Origin: Lactarius indigo
Lineage: Eukaryota > Basidiomycota > Agaricomycetes > Russulales > Russulaceae
Length of the DNA stretch: 64,000 nt
Direction of reading: 5' to 3'
Assembly: GCA_025766275.1 (NCBI GenBank)
Contig: JAFKAC010000002.1
Location: 124,001-188,000 of the forward strand
The position numbers were made by a program, and so were the translations under genes. Below, in pieces: positions 1 through 10,320 of the stretch; the stretch's first letter is position 1, and every line of letters starts with the position of its first letter. Under the pieces are notes generated by a model that searched no databases, had not been told where the DNA came from, and saw only the letters and a program-made list of their open reading frames with translations.

Positions 1-365
1 AGGCTTCTTCTAGATGCTCGAAGGCACTAGTATAAAGGCGGCACTTTCCTGTTGAGATGGAGACAAGATAGAAATGCGAGAACAAAGAAGTGATGATTGA
101 AGAAGACCAAGATGGCGTATCTTGGTCTTCCGCAGCTACCTTAAATACAAGAAGAGCAGGCTTTCAAGCGCTGCTATGAGTCACAGTAATGTAGCGTCCA
201 ACGTATCGCGTAAGTAGCGCAATCCTAATACTACTACTACCTGTACTAGGATCGAGTCATTGTTCAACGCCTATCTCCTATCGTAAACTCCGAGTCCGTG
301 ACTAATTTTCCTTACTGCCGTAGCCACAACCGGTACAGTAAGGGTCAATATGCGCAACTGTAACA
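1..365 (+). repeat. Family B solo LTR, 5' part cut by window edge
   Basis: The segment ends in ACTGTAACA, like the other family B LTRs. It shares with the copies at 9590-10099, 11847-12352 and (reverse) 54483-55003 a hairpin with 12-bp arms GAAGACCAAGAT / ATCTTGGTCTTC, an AT-rich TATA-like stretch, and the following block on a CGCTGCTATGAGTCAC theme. No coding region is attached. The 5' end and its target duplication lie outside the window. Confidence 0.75.
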
Positions 366-497
366 CTCGCTCTGTTGCACGTGACTTCTCTTACGTTACC
401 TCTTGCTCAAATTTTGCTCTGTAGGGAGTCGAAGACCGGTCTTGTATTATGTACTGTCCCGGAATAAACATGGTTCAAAAAAAAAAAAAAAAAAAAA
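366..497 (+). other. Poly(A)-tailed transcript-like scrap
   Basis: An AATAAA hexamer at 463-468 is followed about 9 bases later by an uninterrupted run of about 21 A (477-497). This is the layout of a cleaved and polyadenylated 3' end copied into DNA, as left by LINE retrotransposition or processed retroposition. It directly follows the family B LTR. No reading frame or target duplication could be recognised. Confidence 0.4.
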
Positions 498-1108
498 TCT
501 GAACTGAACAGGCTCTTACCTTTTTTGGTCCCAAGGGTATGCGGAATTAAGCCAACTCAGCGTTAGATGGCCAAAAAGCAAATTTTTAGGGACTTTCGGC
601 CTCCCCCCCCATGTCAGGTCATGGAATGATGGCGTGGCCTGCCTTGGTAAGTGGTTGAAGGTTGGGAAATGTGTGTGTTTAAATTGGAGTTTTGGTTGTG
701 GGTGAAAAAGGAGAGTTTTTGGGTGATATGTGGGTGGGAAATGAGACGAAGTCACATGGAGTGGTATGAAGGATGAGGAAGAAGCATGTGACTGGAGAGA
801 TTGGATAAGATCACGTGAGAGAGGCTGGATAAAGATTTGGAGGGAAAGGGAAAGGCGTGAGAGATTAGGATCTGTTTGACCGTCACTCCCCTTGATTGGC
901 ACAAAGCACAGAAATTGATAAGAATGGTGAACACAGCAAGAGATATATTGAGAGAAGAGACAAGAAGTGAGATGTGGGTAATCTATCTATATAAGCGAGG
1001 AAGGTGGGGAGAAGGAAGCTGAAATTGGACAGATCGTGGGCAGAAGAAGGGATTGAGGTGGGAGGAAAGGAAGGAGGACCTGTGGACATCAGCGAGGTGG
1101 CAGAAGAC
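498..1108. other. Purine-rich 5' flank of the 1,307-aa gene
   Basis: No convincing coding region. From about 640 the plus strand becomes strongly purine-rich and stays so into the gene. A TATA-like stretch (TCTATATAAG) lies at about 985-996. An ATG at about 930 opens a short frame that could be an upstream exon, but no well-sized intron connects it, so I did not include it. Confidence 0.4.
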
Positions 1109-4100
1109 ATGGAAGTGGAGGGGTGGGAGAAGATGGGGCAGGGAGAAGTGCTAACGGAAATCTTGGCGAACAGGCTTGAAGACTGGGGAGAGGAAGACGG
1201 GTTCAACTTGAAGCAAGCACACAAAGTGAAGCTATCGGAGATGCGAAGGCAGTACATGATGGAGGAGAAGGAGAGGAAGAGGAAAGGACTGAGGATGTTG
1301 ACGGTGCGAAACCAAATTGAGATTGATGCTGATATGAAGTTGCCTGTGGGGAAGGGACAGGTGATCATGACGACGGAGAGAACGATGCTGGACTACGAGC
1401 TGACAGTGGGGAGCGTTGTGGGGCTGGGTGCGGTACTGCCTATGGGAAGGACGGCGAAGCACTTCATGCTTGAGCTAGACCTGCAGCAACCGCTGCGAGA
1501 GTTCCGAGGGAAGCGAGGGATGGTAGGATTTGACACGTGCGGGAAGATGCTGTTCATCGGACGAGCACGGAACGAAGACGTATTCGTGGGGATGGCGCCG
1601 AACGAGTTCATCCGGTGCGAAGTGGAGCCATGCTCAGCGGGGTACAAGACAGGAAGGCCGCAACTATCGCGGCGTCACTACCGACAGGTGGTGATGATGT
1701 TTGCGTACTTCATGGGAAAGATCGGAGAGCTGTCATTCGCGACGCCTGAGGGGAAGAGTGTATACGAGCTGAACCTGGAGAGCGGGAGTGTGAAATGGGA
1801 GGAGGTGACGAACGTACTGTAAGCAGAAAGGGAGAGGTAGGAGATTGAGAAGCTGACGGATGGGATGGACTTGACAGAGAGCATGGAACGATCAAGCTAA
1901 ACCAGAGGAATGCGCGGCAGCTGGACGAGCTGATGTCAGAAGGGTACGAAGAATGGGTGGAGAATGCGCCATTGTCGTGGAAGAAGGACGGGTTCTTGGA
2001 GAAGCACTCGCCGATTGTGGTGACGTCTCGATACGGGCAAAACGTGGAAATTGGGGAAGTGGGAAACGAGAAGGTGGAGGCGTCGAACTGGGAGAAGGAG
2101 CGAGACTACTCGAAGGTTGCGTTCACGACGGTGGCACTGGCGACGCTGATAGAGTGAGTGAGAATTGATGGAAGGAGAGGAGCTGACATGGTGTGTACAG
2201 GTGCACGGAAGCACGGACATGGGAGGAGTTTGACGGGAAAGCGCTGAAGCGGGCGTTCGGGACGCTATACGACGGGGACGACAAGAAGAGTCGAAAGAAA
2301 GTGAACGTGGAGAGGCTGGGTGTGATGAACTCAGACGGGGAGGAGATCGGGATATACGACTCGAACGGGAGAAAGATACCACGGCGACGAGCGAAGCGAC
2401 TGGAATCGGACCCGGCATGCGGTGTGCTGATGGACCTTGAAAACGTGCAGAATCTGTTCCACCCTTCGCGTGAGTACCCGCTAAGTGAAGAGGAGAGGAT
2501 GGAGGAGTTTGATGAGCTTCGGGAGTCGACGGGGAGGGTGGATGTGTACCCATTGGGGTTCCTGCGAACTGTGGGAAACGTGCAGGCGGAGGGGATACCG
2601 CCGTGTTTCTACAAAGGGATCAGGGAGATCAGCAAGAAGGTGCGTGTGGATCCTAACGGAGGAGAGTCGGAGAGGAGCAGGAGCAGCAGGAGCAGCAGGA
2701 GCAGCGTGGAGAGCAGCAGGAGCAGCGAGGAGGGGATGAGAAGAATTGGACGGACGCAGGTGATCAAGCCGATCTCGTCACAATTCTACAACTACATCTC
2801 GCACCGAGCTGCGAGCCGAGCAGGAGACATGGACACGGAGAAGGGGACGGTGACTGCGGCGTTAGCAGGAGAATTCGCGACGACGGTGAAAGACAGAGCG
2901 ACGGCAAGAGACAAGCAAGAGCAGTGCAGCGTGGCGCTACCATGGAAGCGGTTCCACAACAAGATCAGCTGCTACGACTGTCCTGTGAGCTGCCGAGGAG
3001 AAATTGTGTACGCGGTGAATGTGAGGGCGCTGAAAGTGAGAACTGGAAGGTAAGGGAAGGGCGTGGATAGGAGAGGAGAAGAAGGACGCTGACTGGTGAA
3101 CAGGAGTCTGTTCACGGATGTGATCTTGCCACTGGTGAAGCTATGGGAGAGAAAGGAGGTGAGGGGCACGATCAAAGACTACCTGGTGATCCTGAAGCCA
3201 GAGGTGAGAGACTTGAGAGCAGAGATGGTGATTCGAGAGACAAGCTGAACATTGGATACACGGCAGGTATTCCCATCGCTGTTCAAGTGGGTATCGTCGC
3301 CGATCACAACGTTGATCGAGATGATCTACGAGCAGGAGCTTGCAAAAGAGGGGGAAGACGAAGAACCGAGCCAGCTGAAGTTGGAGTTGTTGGCAGCACT
3401 GGAGCGGACGGTGTGCTACTGCCACACAGGGAATGCGGCGTGTTTGGCGACGTCACTGATGAGACCCCTTGGCTTGAGTCAAGGGTTGATCAAGGATGGC
3501 TTCCCGATGCTGATGCCAGTGTTCAAGGAACGGAACCTATTGGAAGCGGCGAAGCGTGGGTTGCATGTGGATGAGCGTAGATGGCCGATGAAGGACGGGC
3601 ACCCTGCGATAGCATCAAGGAAGGCGCAAGAAGTCACATACTCCCTCCAGCATTTCCATGTGAGTGAATACCCACTCGGTTGTCCACGATATTCCTCGCC
3701 GCGTTTGACCATCGTGGTCAAACGCGGTCGCAGTATTTGTGACCGCGTTTGACCATCGTGGTCAAACGCGGTCACAAATACTGTGGCCGCATTTGGCCAT
3801 CGTGGCCAAACGCGGTCACGATATTCCTCGCCGCGTTTGGCCACGGTGGCCAAACGCGGCCACAGTATTTGTGACCGCGTTTGACCACGATGGTCAAACG
3901 CGGCGAGGAATACTGCGACCGCGTTTGACCACGATGGTCAAACGCGGCGAGGAATATCGCGGCCGCGTTTGACCACCGTGGCCAAACGCGGCGAGGAATA
4001 CCCCACCTGTCTATCCCGTTTTCTCTTTCCGTTCATCCTCTCCGTTCCTTCCTCACCCTTTCACAGGCCTATCATGCAAAACTCCGTCTCAACCACACCC

Positions 4101-5662
4101 TCATCATCAACCCTTCCGTCTCATACAATCCCTCCTACTCCTCAGTACAGAACAGGGCAATGCACATCTCCGTCATCGCTTTCCAAGCCCTCTTCGACGA
4201 CGTCAAAAAACTCGTCGCAGACGGCGTCAGGAGAGACATCCACGCCATCATTTCTGCAGCTCCAGATCAGAACGCGATCGATCTAGCCGTCGCTCGGGGA
4301 AAAGAGAGAGAGTCTTTCCTCAAATCTTGGCTCTCCCTCAAACGACCCCTCGCCTACGGTCAGGTAGATCAACAGGCCACTTTCGTTTCTCTTCTCCAGG
4401 CCGTCGTCGCAGACCCACTTCTCATCTCTCATGGTCTCCCTAACTTCCGTCAGCATGCAATGACCCCCACAACTTTCGTCAACTCCCTCATCGCAATGTC
4501 CGACCCAACAAACCCCTCTCTTCCTCATGCTCCCGTCCTCTCCTCAGGCTCTTTCCTTCCCCTCCTCAAACACGCTCATTCCATCATCCTTTCCCTCCCC
4601 CCTCTCTCTCCTGATGACGACCTCCATCTCTTGCTTCGTCACTCTTTCCTTAACTCCCTCTCTCATCTTCTTATCCGCTTCGTTCCCTCTCATCGTCCTA
4701 GGTCTTCCTCTTCAGGTGCTTCCCCTCGCGTCCCTGTATTCGACTCCTGGGCAAGTCTTGGCCTCGCTGATGCCGCTCGCCAAATCGTCCCCCTTCAAGG
4801 CCCTTCCCATCAGCTTCCCAATCCTTCTCATCAAGCCGCACATGAAGCTCTCCGCTCTGCTCTTTTCACTGACACCGCCGCACAATGGTCTCTTCACCCC
4901 ATCACAATTCCCCTCCTTCACACAATCCTTAACAAATCCTCCCTCCCTGTCGACTTCGTCGCCCCTTCCCGCACAGGCGAACCTTACGTCGACGATACTT
5001 ACAACTGGGTCATCCACAACTATGACCCCAATAAACCCATTCATCGTCTCGCCCTCATCGTAGCAATCATCGTATCCCACTTCCTTCCTTTCGTCTTCCC
5101 CCCAAATCCTATCCCTTCCCTTCCCTTCGCCAACGCCTTTGACACTTACGCCGTTTACAAAGCTTATTCCACTCTCCCTTGGCAAGATCGTAAAGGCAAG
5201 AAGGGCGTCTCAAATCGCCTTATCTACGTCTCCATGCTCACCACTTTCATCATCGCCATTCATGAACCCTCCTCCCCACTCGGCCAAAGACTCGCCCAAA
5301 CTAAGACTCTCGGCGCCCCTTGGACCGCGAAACACAGTCATTTCCTTCCTTCCTTCCTTTCCCCAAATCCCTTCTCACCTTCTTTCTTTCTAGCCGTCAA
5401 GGGCATCTCTTACATCAACCTCATTCGTCTCGGCCTCGTTTGGGGCTCTCATGATAGCTATAAGAGTAAAGGTGGCTTCGGCACTCAGTGGGGCCTCTTC
5501 GACAACTCTCACATCCGCGCACATTCTATCGAGCTCTCCAGGAGACTCTCCTCTCCCTCTCCCTTTTCTTCTTTCGACGCCGTTTCTCATCTCGTAGGCG
5601 ACCATAACGCTCGCTTTTTGTGTCAATCCGTCATCGGTCTTTCTCTTAGACCTCCCCTTTAA
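1109..5662 (+). CDS. Six-exon gene, unknown protein of about 1,307 aa
   Basis: Function not recognised. Exons: 1109-1818, 1878-2153, 2201-3049, 3104-3203, 3267-3659, 4067-5662. Every intron is GT-AG, the frame is kept across all five junctions, and the total (3,924 nt) is divisible by three. Introns 1-4 are 47-63 bp; intron 5 is 407 bp because it contains the palindrome array. The N-terminal half is charged and purine-coded, with a Ser/Arg-rich linker near 2670-2735 and scattered Cys/His. The last exon (532 codons) is hydrophobic, Ser/Pro/Leu-rich and pyrimidine-coded, without a clear signal peptide. The start is the first ATG of the open frame; the frame is open further upstream (GTG at 1004), so an extra 5' exon is possible. 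The exons could also be read as two genes (1109-3.7 kb and 4160-5662), but the consensus donor GTGAGT at 3660 and the matching acceptor phase at 4066 favour one. It may be lineage-specific or carried by an uncharacterised element. Confidence 0.6.
3660..4066 (+). other. Oversized intron 5 hosting the array
   Basis: The donor GTGAGT at 3660 follows a codon boundary in frame 0. The acceptor TTTCACAG ends at 4066, and the downstream frame is open from 4067 through the stop at 5662. The length of 407 bp gives exactly the frame change needed. The other four introns of the gene are 47-63 bp, so most of this intron is inserted sequence. Confidence 0.6.
3699..3991. repeat. Array of seven 29-bp palindromes, 44-bp period
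   Basis: Seven units start at 3699, 3743, 3787, 3831, 3875, 3919 and 3963. Each reads CCGCGTTTGACCA, a 3-base centre, then TGGTCAAACGCGG, with a few compensating changes such as GGCC for GACC/GGTC on both arms of a unit. The 15-bp spacers fall into two related types (ATATTCCTCG and AGTATTTGTGA) that appear in both orientations, so the array is also a larger inverted repeat. Paired arm changes suggest hairpin formation or dyad recognition is, or was, maintained. It lies in intron 5 of the 1,307-aa gene. A related array is at 14545-14790. Confidence 0.9.
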
Positions 5663-6080
5663 CTATCTTCTTTCCCCCTTCCTCCATTTTCCTCTTTCTT
5701 CCAACCCCCACGACTCCTTTCCTTTTTCTCCCTTTTCTTCCTTCTCCTTCTCCCTTTTTCTTCCCCCTTTCATCTCTTTCTCCCTTCCCCCTCCCTTTCA
5801 CTCTCCTTTTCATCTCCTTTTCACTCTCCTCTCCATCTATAACATTTCCCTCTGTCCTCCTTCTCCCTTGTCGTTCTATATTACGATCAATTTCATTCTC
5901 ATTTTTATTATCTCTCGTCCTTCCATTCCCTCCTTTCCACACTCAATCCCACTATATTACCCATGTTTTTCCCCGTCCCCTCCGATCTCAGTTTTACCAT
6001 CCAATCTGTTCTATCTAATAAAACGCACCGAGTGGAATTATGTCTCGCACACCAGAAGAAGCATAAGATTCTCTTATTGA
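5663..6080 (+). other. Pyrimidine-rich 3' UTR with AATAAA
   Basis: After the stop at 5662 the plus strand is almost pure C/T for about 200 bases, then AT-rich. AATAAA lies at 6017-6022 and would serve as the polyadenylation signal of the upstream gene. No gene seen. Confidence 0.5.
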
Positions 6081-7495
6081 ACAAGTGTAAGAGTTACTTG
6101 CCTGGCACACCACAAGAACCGTAAGTTTCTGGAGTGCCAGTGCATACAACGCGCAAATAAATACTGTGTAAACACCGTGGATTCACATCAATACATCCTC
6201 AGGCATATCAGACAAACAAAACTACAACCATACAGTAATACCGCAATCAACTACATACACGGGTTGTCCCCAATCACAACTTGATTGTATCTAAGTCCTA
6301 AGGTAATCAAATAATGAACAAATGTGTTGCATATGCGTCCATACATCTCGACTCTACTACCATCACTCCTCCAGGGTGTACTTCCTTCCACACGTGACAT
6401 GTGGCCAACTCCCAACGCCAAGGTGTCACGCACATGAGTGCACTCTCCTTCAACACTATCCTTGTCCCAACTCACTCTATCTGAAACGTAACCCATCACA
6501 ACATTAGCTCAACTTCAGCTTAAATAATAAGCCAGCCCAACTTAGCAGAATATAATCCACAAAGGCACCTGTGATCACTCACTGTCACTCAACAGGGAAG
6601 TCACAACGTAGGCAGAGACTGGGGGCTGAGAGGGTGTGGAGAAGAGATGCTCCACAACAGAAGAACCCAAGATACACTCTTGGCTCAGAGAGGAGTAGTG
6701 GCGCGCAATGAGCGGGGCACTCAAAGGAGCTGAGAGGCAAGATGTCATGAACTCCCCAGTCACCTTTCCCTTTCTGCCCTTATCTCATCCATTCCCTTTC
6801 TTGGCAGTTACCTTTCTTAAACCTATGCTTCCCTTTTATCTGATTATTCCAGCACCTTCTGTGCTATTCTTGTCTACCCTTCTTCTGCCTTGCTAGCATA
6901 ACACCATCTTGCATGATGTCGATACCATTTTGCCAGCACATCATTCTATCTATAGCAACCAGTAGCACTATGCGCTCAGGCACAATCCTGTACTATATAA
7001 GGAACCCTGTAGTGCACCTTAGCTCCTTAGCTTTGGCTTAATCAACTATCTGCATTGTATCTCCAATTGACTCCTTGAGCGCCTCAGTCCTTTCAGCACT
7101 CAAGTCCTTGACCCAGAACCTCAGACCCTTGACCCTTATCCCCTTTGGGTCATTCCCCTCTCAGCCTCTGTGCAGGCTTCCCCTTGACTTCCCTCTTACC
7201 CTCGTCTTGTCTTACTGGTCAGCCCAGTGACACCTGACCTTTGGACTTAGGCCTTTGTGCTCGTCCATTGCTACAAACTCAGTCACCTTAATACAAGGGG
7301 CTGTTACAGAAGGACTTTCCCACCTCAGTACCAGGGGATTGCCGCCAACTCAGCTACCTTAGCACAGGAGCTGTTACCAGGGACCTTGGGAGTCGTTACA
7401 TTCAGTGCCAATCCAACTTGGCTGTTGACTGCCATGTGACAGGAAGCCATTACAGAAGCCCACACCCCCACAGAGGCATGACACAAGAGGGAGGA
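6081..7495. other. No recognisable gene; degenerate repeat-like DNA
   Basis: Only short open frames are present. A TATA-like TATATAAGG near 6995 is followed by a C/T-rich leader-like stretch, and 7260-7470 contains loosely repeated phrases on a GCTGTTACAG / CAGCTACCTTA theme. This could be decayed LTR or LTR-retrotransposon leader, but no terminal repeat or protein homology was found. Confidence 0.3.
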
Positions 7496-8002
7496 TGTCA
7501 CAAGTGGACAGTCTGAGGGACTGTCCGTAGAATTGCACCAGCTTATATACTACAGGGGGTGGTCTGTGCGTAGCTTTAGGGCAGGCTTACGGCCCATTCA
7601 CGGGTGCTGCGCAGTACTGCGCAAAGGAACATTCTAGAGACACCTAACAATAGAGTCCAATCAGAAGGCGTTTAAACATAGAACAACTGCGCTGCAGTCA
7701 ATGGCGCAATCTTGCATGTGAATGGCATGATTCCGCAGTCAATGCGGGAATCCCCAAGGGATGGTGACTTGGTTGATTATCTTCGTTGATTGATCAACAA
7801 TCAACCGTTGATTAGTACACATGTACACAACACATGGTTTAGGAGACATGACTAATCACATGACAGATCACGTGATTGTTTGAGAACAGAATTCAAACTC
7901 CGATTCAGAATTCCCCTTTAGGAAGGTGATTACATAAGACCAGGCCAATGCGGACCAGTCCTAAGCACCCTTGAGTCATGACCAAATTATAGGTTCGTGA
8001 CA
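7496..8002 (-). repeat. Family D LTR (3' LTR of the gag-only Gypsy relic)
   Basis: It begins TGTCAC and ends GTGACA. On the minus strand it carries a TATATAAG box near one end and is directly preceded by a polypurine tract (AAAAAGGAGGG at 8003-8013), placing it as the 3' LTR of the minus-strand gag relic to its right. A second purine run lies on its left (AGAGGGAGGA), so the opposite assignment is not fully excluded. No matching 5' LTR was found. Confidence 0.6.
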
Positions 8003-8188
8003 CCCTCCTTTTTCCATAATTGTTGAAGGATAATGTCTTTTACATCATCTGATTCTTCTGCTACTCCATTAAGCCAATCACTGGCATGCTGTTGCAGCGG
8101 TGCTTTGAGGTGCATGTATTGTTGCTGTTATGCAGTTGCTGCCTCTTTCCATTCTTGGTAGTTTTGAGGATTGTCAAGAGTGTAAACC

Positions 8189-8804
8189 TGATGAACAGCA
8201 CAGATGAACAGCATACTCACAGTGGACTGAAGACTGTGGTGAGATAAACTGAGCAGCTGGAAACCAGCAGAGGGAGATCTTGCAAGTGGAAGCAAAGCGG
8301 TGTTCTGCCACACAGCAGAGTGAGAACTGATAATAGTATTACAGGAGAGGGACTTTACCTGGCACACAGCAGAGTGAGAACTGATGTGGACCAGGGCGTA
8401 TAGAGTACTCTACTTATACTATACAGAGCCGTGACACTAGTATAAGGGCAGTAACATAGAGTCACAGAATACAAGGAGTGTTGTTCTACATATAGGACAA
8501 AAGGAGTGTACCAAAGGAGAACAAGGCAACCAGAACAAAGAAAGTCTAGACAAGGATGATATCATAGTGACGTCATAATAAAGATAAGAACTAAAGGAGA
8601 ACAAAGGACAGAGTACAATGAAGTGTCCAGAGTGTTCTACATGATGTCATTGTACATGATGTCATACATGACGCAATAGTAAGCGCTAGATTGTACAGAT
8701 CAAATTCATGTAATCTACAAGTCCAGTTAATCTAATCTAAAGCAGTCCATGCTGCTAGTCCAGTCCGTACGAGCCACTAAGTGCACAAGGGTCACTTATC
8801 AACA
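8189..8804 (-). repeat. Solo LTR, Copia family C, TSD AAACC
   Basis: Terminal sequences TGATGAACAG and TTATCAACA match the LTR of the Copia element at 58111-58724. The 5-bp target duplication AAACC is exact (8184-8188 and 8805-8809). The insertion split the Gypsy gag relic; the gag reading resumes on the other side. A solo LTR with intact TSD is what LTR-LTR recombination leaves. Confidence 0.92.
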
Positions 8805-9589
8805 AAACCTTCTTGTAGAGGTCTTTTGGTAGTCCCCCCATGAATAGGTTGAGGGTCTGGGGGTCATCAAGTTGATATTGAGCTCAGCATACTAGTTGCT
8901 TGAATCGGGTGCAATACTCATATAGATTTCCCTCAATCATTTTGAGTCCTTTTTTAAGCTTGTATTGAGCTTGTTCCTGTTCCATGGTGTTTCTAAAGTG
9001 TTGCATAAAGCTACATGTGACTTCATTCCACAGTCCTTCACTTGTTCAAGATATGCCAGCTTGTATCTGGCCATTGAGCCACGTAAGCATGGCTAATACC
9101 CATTTGCTGATGTTAACGCCCCTTGATGAAGGAAAGAAAGAGTAGCACTCTTCAATAAGGCATTGCCATGATACTTTCATCTGCATTCATGCCCCAATAG
9201 AGTGCCATTGTGTGAGGAATGCCTCTACTTTGGCATGTTCTCTGTCAAATACTGTGGGTGCTTCACCAGCTAGCTTGTTATTTTGGGGAGGGGTGATGAG
9301 ACCTGCACCTGGTATTCCTCCTTCTGATGTTCCTCCAGGGAACCCCCCAGGGAATCCTCTGAATCCCCCACCTTGTGGGGGTGGTCCTTCCCCTGGTAGT
9401 CTTCTGGGAGGCCCCCTGCTGCTAGGTGGGTCTGGTACATCTGGCCCAATGGCACAGTGTATAGTGACATTGTTGTTGGTCATTCAATGCCTAGTTTGAG
9501 GGTTGATAGGGGCCAGTATGGCCTGGGCTTCTTGGGTGATACATTGTTGTTCTTCTTGGGCCAACTGGTCAATCACTTTGCTGGCTAGT

Positions 9590-10099
9590 TGTTACGCTCC
9601 ACCAGCGTTAGTCTGACTTGGATGTGAAGACGGCATAATCGACTTAGCGAAAGTTAGGCGAATGGGGATCACGTGTCAACCCAACGCAAGTTGAACAGGG
9701 GCCCACCGGCACACGCTGCAACTCAAGTATATAGAGGTACTACCCCTTGGTGGGTAGAAGCGGAAGCACACTTAGTCAAAGACTAAGGCAAGCAAAAGAC
9801 GAGTCAAGATGGTGGATTGAAGAAGACCAAGATGGGGACTCTTGGTCTTCCGTCACGACTACTTATACAGATACATGCGGGCTTTAAAGCGCCGCTGGAA
9901 TAGTAAGTAACCAATAGCGTAACTTGCTCGAACCCTAGTACAGCTATCCTAGGAATGAGTCATACATGAGTCACAATCACATGCGAACTACTATGCTGAC
10001 TGATACGATGTAAGAGTCCATGACTAATGTTGATACCGGACCGTAGTCATAACCGGTCGTGAGTCATGTGTAATGAGTCATCAAGTCTGTACCGTAACA
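9590..10099 (+). repeat. Solo LTR, family B, TSD CTAGT
   Basis: It begins TGTTACG and ends CGTAACA (510 bp). The exact 5-bp duplication CTAGT lies at 9585-9589 and 10100-10104. Internally it carries the family B hairpin (GAAGACCAAGAT and its imperfect partner). It sits inside the N-terminal coding part of the gag relic on the opposite strand. Confidence 0.92.
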
Positions 10100-10139
10100 C
10101 TAGTCGTTCTTCTTCTTGAGTAATAGTAGTTGTGGCCAT

Positions 10140-10320
10140 TGCAACTGCTGGGGATCATATGTGAATTACTTCCAGTTAGGGTTGATGGATGGTAAGGGAC
10201 TCAGTTTATTGAATGATGTGCTCTTCAATGGCACCTAGACTTGTGTCTTCTGCTGGAGTATTCCCTCTGCTAGGGGATTCTTGGCTTTCTGATGCTTTTC
10301 TCTGCTGATTCCTTTGTTGG
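10140..10320 (-). other. 5' leader of the gag relic
   Basis: Upstream (minus-strand sense) of the gag ATG at 10139. It should hold the untranslated leader and 5' LTR of the Gypsy relic, but no LTR of family D is found; a family A LTR nest starts at 10321 instead. Nothing else recognised. Confidence 0.3.

Larger units (their letters stand above)
8003..10139 (-). pseudogene. Gypsy-type gag relic, split by two solo LTRs
   Basis: Minus-strand gag reading from an ATG at 10139 towards 8003, interrupted by a family B solo LTR (9590-10099) and a Copia-type solo LTR (8189-8804). Segments in order: an N-terminus rich in Glu/Gln; a Pro/Gly-rich linker (9300-9440); the capsid start with the phrase PTVFDREHAKVEAFLTQW at about 9200; a capsid body at 8820-9180 with several stops; then YTLDNPQNYQEWKEAATA just left of the Copia LTR at about 8140-8188. 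Gag runs straight into the polypurine tract and LTR with no zinc knuckle, protease, RT or integrase, so pol has been deleted or the element was gag-only. It cannot make a full protein. Confidence 0.7.

Noticed and set aside
1004..1822. Separate genes for each long frame at 1.0-3.7 kb
   Set aside because: Consensus short introns with matching phases join them into one gene, so they are exons.
3699..3991. CRISPR array
   Set aside because: Repeats and spacers are regularly spaced, but the spacers are near-repeats of each other, the units are full palindromes, there are no cas genes, and the genome is eukaryotic.
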